A DNA stretch of 64,000 nucleotides, from NCBI RefSeq assembly GCF_011386835.1, contig NC_088792.1, positions 115,416,421 to 115,480,420 on the forward strand, written 5' to 3'. The stretch is from Chrysemys picta bellii (lineage: Eukaryota; Chordata; Testudines; Emydidae). A model generated the notes under the pieces. That model was given only the letters and a program-made list of their open reading frames with translations, made no database searches and had not been told where the DNA came from. The translations under genes and the position numbers were made by a program. Shown piece by piece: positions 59,874 through 64,000 of this stretch (position 1 is the stretch's first letter; every line of letters starts with the position of its first letter).

Positions 59874-60634
59874 TCAGACTGGGATCCTGAACAGATGTCC
59901 TCTCAAGGGCAGAACAGATGACATTTCCTGTTGTCCCTTGTGGGAAACAGGTTGATTTGTCAGGATGACCAAAGCGGTGAAGATGACTCGGAGGACCCTT
60001 GTCTTCAGGAAAAAATACCTGCTGAAATGGTCAGCAATATGATTCTGAACCCTGGGCAAGAGAGTGGCTATAGGAGTAGCGTTCTCCTTGATGCAGAAGT
60101 GCCACAGCCTGATCGCCTCTGAGCAGAGCAACCTGAAGTATGCTCCTTTTTGTTTGTTCACATAGTTCACATCAGAATGGTATTGTCAGTAAGTTTGTGA
60201 ACCACTGAGTATCTGATATGTTCCTGAAATGCATTATAGTTTGCCCAAAGCTCCAGCACACTGATATGCAGTGAGGCCTCCTGCTCTGACCACAGTCCCT
60301 ACACTTTCAGGGACTCCAGATGCGCCCTCCCCAACCTATCAGGGAGGCATCGGTAACAACCAGCCTGGTTGGCAAGGGCCCGATTAAGGGAATGCCGGGG
60401 CAAACATTCTCTGGATGCATCCACCACTGCAAGAAGTCCAGGACCAGTGGAGGAAGATGGCCTAGTCTGTCTAAAGGGTAAAGAGTGGGACAGTAAACCA
60501 TCCTGAACCACTTTTAAGGGAGTGGGGGCGAAGGGGTAGCCTTGCAAATTGGACCATGTGTGTGTAAGCAGATGTGGCCCAAGAGCCTTAGGCACATCTG
60601 AACTGTCGTGGAAGGCTGAGACTTCAGAGTGAGT
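59874..60634 (-). pseudogene. DIRS RNase H region
   Basis: Removes RNA from the RNA-DNA hybrid. Minus-strand blocks: LPLKV..QDGLLSHSLPF and the VVTDASLIGWGGRIWSP motif (TDAS holds a catalytic Asp) near 60310-60370, then LLCSEAIRLWHFCIKENATPI and LPRVQNHIADHFSR (the ADxxSR end of the domain) at about 60130-60010. Frames change between blocks. It lies directly between RT and YR, the usual order. Confidence 0.8.
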
Positions 60635-61185
60635 CAAAGGTAGTGAATTGTATGAAAATGGTCAGTCGGCAGAAGTACTTTTGACGTACTGGAATCTAAC
60701 AGGGCCCCAATAAACTCAGTTTTTTGAGAGGGAGCCAAGGCTGATTTCCCAGTGTTTAGGATGAGACCCAGAAAGTTGAGCAAGCACAGTGTGATGCCAA
60801 CATGAGCAAGAACTTTCTCCCTGGATCTGCTCAACAGTAACCAGTTGTCCAGATACAGGAAGATGTGAATTCCCTTCTTCCTGAGATAAGCTGCAACAAT
60901 GACCGGGCATTTGGTGAAAACCCGGGGGGCAGAAGAGAGGCTGAATGGAAGTACTGTGTACTGAAAATGGTGCTCTGCCGTGATGAATCGAAGGAACTTT
61001 CTGTGGCTTGGCAATATCGTCACATGAAAGTAGGCATCCTGAAGGTCCAGAGCAGCAAACCAGTTGTTCTGAGACAATGTAATTAAATCTAGAAGTTTGT
61101 CAAAGTTCCCATAAGCTTTTGCTCCCAAAACCCACTTCTTAACAAAACCCAACAGTTTGAGTACACTCAGCATAAGAAACATCAT
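60634..61185 (-). pseudogene. DIRS reverse transcriptase
   Basis: The open minus-strand frame of 183 codons is the best-kept domain. It shows FAALDLQDAYFHVTI (motif A with catalytic Asp), the core LPFSLSSAPRVFTK, and FLYLDNWLLLSRSR, where the active-site pair is Asp-Asn rather than the normal Asp-Asp. LNTGKSALAPSQKTEFIGALLDS follows. The altered second Asp should abolish polymerisation. N-terminal RT sequence is lost at the junction near 61200. Confidence 0.88.
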
Positions 61186-61239
61186 TAGACATCGTAAAAT
61201 TTCTAAATTTTAACCTATAGGTTACGTTTCAGGGGTAAC

Positions 61240-61957
61240 CTTAAACTGCTTTGACACGGTATCCTATACTTTACAGAATTCAAAGCCTCTTGCACCCCAT
61301 CTCAGATGAATGCCTCTTTAGCTTTCCCAGTCAATCTGGTTAGTAGGACAGACATCCGTTGCACATCTAGAATCTGGTGAACATCACACAGTCATTCAAA
61401 ACTAGACAGAAGTTCTTCCACCTCGTCAGTATCTTTTTATAAATGGGATATATTCTTTCCCAACTTTTGCTATTGAGATGAGATGGATTTTCAGGGTGTG
61501 ATAGTTTCTTTTGCTCCTCTATCACTGGGAGCTGGGCTGTAGCAGCTTCTTTCTGTCTCAAGTGAGCTTCCTTTTCAGCCTCTAGCTGTTCCATTCACCT
61601 CAAGTGAGCCTCCCTTTTGATTTCAGCCTTGGCTAGGCATCTCTGGTAAGCTTCCTTAGCTCTCTCCTCAGCTTCCTTTTCCATCTCCACAATCTTTTGC
61701 TTCTCCTTCAATCGAAGATCTGACATTTCTTTCTCCTGCTTAAGATGCTGCTTGTCTGCCAGTGCTTGCATTCTGATTACTTCAGCTGTAGCCGCACCTG
61801 GGGCAGGTGAAGGCAGAGACCCTGCTTTCTGCTCACTGCCCATGAGCAAATTTCTCAGTTCCTGATCTGAGGTTTTCTTTTTTAAAGGATAACCCCCTTT
61901 GTGAGCACACATTTTCAAGGGCTTTTCTGTCAAGACCCACATATATTTGTGGCTCAT
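61240..61957 (-). pseudogene. LTR-retroelement gag, broken
   Basis: Structural protein of a gypsy- or ERV-like element, starting 128 bp inside the LTR edge. The first part (61957-61595) has a long charged helix, rich in Glu, Lys and Ala, that should form a coiled coil. An in-frame stop at 61595-61597 is followed by more of the same (61594 on). A frame change near 61430 leads to a capsid-like block, including LTGKAKEAF (about 61325), with a further stop. The downstream pol is missing where the DIRS begins. Whether this is Ty3/gypsy or an endogenous retrovirus is not settled by what remains. Confidence 0.6.
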
Positions 61958-62084
61958 TCATTATAACTAATCTTTAACCCTTAAAACACTCAATATCAAA
62001 ATTTAAACTTTGAATAGCTTAGCGGTTCTGATCCAAAACCCAATTGACTTGTGGCAATGTGTATCCTAACCAGACTACGCCAAA

Positions 62085-63148
62085 TGTGATTGGGTGCCTG
62101 GGACGGACCACACTGAGAATACCACACTCAGGGCAGACTGCAAGGATTAGGGCAGACAATCCCTCCAAACTGGTAGTTTGTTCTACAATTTGATTCACCA
62201 AACCAGTATCAAAAGAGCTTCTCTATCACCACCCTGGTTAACAAAAAGCCAAACACAGTCCCCTTTAAGCATTCCAGCCCTTGACTCCCATCCAGACAAA
62301 CAGGACTAATATAGTGAGAGGTTACTGAAAACCTAATTCACCATATGTGAGGTTCTACTAATCCCAAAAGGTCAGACACTTACCTCCAGGTCAATATGAA
62401 TCTCAGATCTTCCCCAAATATCATGCTGCCAGCCAATCATTAGTAAACTAACTAGAGATTTTATTAATAAAAAGAAAGAAGAGATATATTGAATGGTTAA
62501 AGAATCATATACATACAAATGATTTTCAGTGTTCATAGATCAGGATCATAGAAGTGATGGAATAGATTGCTGGCTTACAAAAGTCTCTCTGGTAACGTCC
62601 AAAAGATTGGAAAGTCCTTAGTCTGTAGTTCCAAACACTCCTTTTAGTTGTAAATCTACAGTCCAGAGAATTGAAGCAGGAATAAGGCAAAACAGTGATG
62701 TCACAGCTTGCAATTTATAGCCCAGCCTACGTGCATGGAAGGTTACTGGCCCAGTATGGATTATAGGGTCACATGAGCATGGAAAATTACTGGTAAAAGA
62801 TGGACTCTTGTGTCACATGTCCTTGCATGGTTTGCTGAATCACAGGGTCGGCCAATGGCCACATGTTGTCTGAGTCATGCACAGGAAAGGCTTACTGGGC
62901 GGGATGAGTTTTTTCCAATTGCCCATTGTGAGCTGAGTGTCCTTAATGGGCCATCAACACAAAGCCAATATTCATAACTTCAGATATGAAGATGATATAT
63001 GTATATAAACAGGACTGTCATACTTAGCAATTCATAACTAGTCTCATGATAACCTACATGACATACGTTGTACAAGATTTGTTGCAATTGTATAACAGTG
63101 GTACCAAAAGTGATCTAAATGGTCACCTTTCTTATACACAGCATCACA
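62085..63148 (-). mobile_element. 5' LTR of the gag-bearing retroelement
   Basis: The plus-strand edges are TGTGAT (62085) and ATCACA (63148), inverted ends of an LTR. On the minus strand, TATA-like CTATAAATTG lies at 62711-62720 and AATAAA at 62460-62465, about 250 bp apart, as U3-R-U5 order requires. Directly after the LTR (minus direction) comes TGGCGTAGTCTGGTTAGGAT, possibly a primer-binding site; I cannot assign its tRNA. Shares its U5 side with the remnant at 63-785. Confidence 0.7.
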
Positions 63149-64000
63149 TTCAGAAACAGAGTTTTGGTTCAGACCCTTTGTGGTATAAAACAGAGTTTAG
63201 GGGTCTTCTTTATACTTCATATTTTATTAGCTTTTTGCAGTTGCCTTGGATAGGCTCTGAAGTTCCATAGAATAAAGATCTTTAAAGAGACTGCAAATTA
63301 GACATGGGTTGTTATCAAGGGTTATATTAATGGTTCAGCCACGTGAATTGCTGAGTATCCCTTGTGAGGGATCCCTACCTCTTGCAGGTGGCGCTCAGCA
63401 TCTTGATGGATACTGATCTGGATAATATTTCCATTGCATGGTAGGTTTATCCCATCTGTATTTGGTGTTAAATTGGGGCTTGGAGAGTCCCGGGACTGTT
63501 ATAAATGTTGTAACAGTATATAATAGCAAGACTTTGGCTATATCCAGCAGTGCAATAATTGTGGAATAAAGTTATTCCATTTATAAATGAAACACTAGAG
63601 GGTGGGATTAAGTGCTGTGAGGAGGTTTGTGCGAATTAATTGGGTTTAGCAGTAATATTAGAAAAGTGATTGTTAGCATTACATGCTGCTTATAAAACTA
63701 AAGATGGTCAAGTCCTATTTAAAAAACCTAAAATGTACTGCTGCCTAGCAGCACAGACAGGAGTGCATAAATGAGTGCTTCATTTGCTTGCTGAGGACAC
63801 ACTTAAACTCGTATCTTGGACACAGCCGTTCATTTCAAAAAGTGAGTAACTGATTTTTTTTATTTATTTTTTTGCACCAATCCTCCTTTATTATATCATC
63901 CCCATCTTCCTTTGTTACTCTCATGCATTTGGGAACAACTAAATATAGATGATAGACTCTTTGGGGCAGGGACTAGGTCATGTCTTTTTATTTGCTCTGT
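63149..64000. other. Unassigned sequence
   Basis: No gene or repeat recognised. Confidence 0.5.

Larger units (their letters stand above)
57882..61200 (-). mobile_element. DIRS-type tyrosine-recombinase retrotransposon, 5' truncated
   Basis: Transcribed on the minus strand. From right to left it carries reverse transcriptase, RNase H and a tyrosine recombinase, then terminal repeat sequence at 57882-58184 and 58489-58540. These elements integrate by recombinase, so no TSD is expected. All domains are broken by frameshifts and stops, and the gag region is missing. A MITE (58185-58488) is inserted in the terminal part. The right edge, where LTR-element sequence begins, is approximate. Confidence 0.85.

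Noticed and set aside
1..64000. CRISPR arrays, operons and ribosome binding sites
   Set aside because: The sequence is a vertebrate nuclear genome; direct repeats seen are microsatellites, a minisatellite or transposon parts.

Overview
The window looks like intergenic or intronic DNA from a non-avian reptile, most probably a turtle (Testudines). It is AT-rich, and I find no host exon, rRNA or functional tRNA. The repeat mix points to turtles: CR1 LINEs with the turtle-type 3' end, a tRNA-headed SINE sharing the CR1 tail, a PIF/Harbinger transposon with a Myb/SANT gene, Penelope-like (PLE) hairpin ends, a DIRS tyrosine-recombinase retrotransposon, hAT non-autonomous elements, MIR and L2 relics, and solo LTRs. 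The organism call is inference from repeat families I recognise.

Layout. 1-4.7 kb: an LTR remnant, a Harbinger-type MITE, a PLE end palindrome with a 12-bp target-site duplication (TSD), a CR1 fragment and a hAT-like element. 6425-10664: a complete PIF/Harbinger transposon flanked by TTA, with a two-exon Myb/SANT gene (+) converging on a broken DDE transposase (-). 12.3 kb: a MITE sharing 16 terminal bases with that transposon. 15-21.7 kb: three CR1 fragments. 24.6-30.8 kb: a second PLE palindrome, two tRNA-derived SINEs and an SGNH-like ORF relic. 31.5-35.4 kb: a C-rich hAT with a minisatellite, a third PLE palindrome, a solo LTR and a small hAT. 36.6-40.9 kb: one long CR1 (ORF1 esterase relic, endonuclease, reverse transcriptase) split by two solo LTRs. 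42.2-44.5 kb: a solo LTR containing a nested hAT. 48-57.8 kb: hATs, a PLE fragment, L2, MIRs and a MITE. 57.9-61.2 kb: a decayed DIRS element on the minus strand with a MITE inside its terminal repeat. 61.2-63.1 kb: the 5' end of an LTR retroelement (LTR plus gag) on the minus strand.

Working together. The only gene set forming a unit is in the Harbinger transposon, where the Myb/SANT protein and the DDE transposase normally cooperate. Here the DNA-binding gene is almost intact and the transposase is frameshifted. The most unusual signal is a hammerhead-ribozyme-like core in the PLE ends, present in several families and on both strands of one palindrome, with helix I pairing that changes in step between families. 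Many boundaries are firm because I could see TSDs (3, 5, 7, 8, 11 and 12 bp). The rest of the window is unassigned, probably old decayed sequence.
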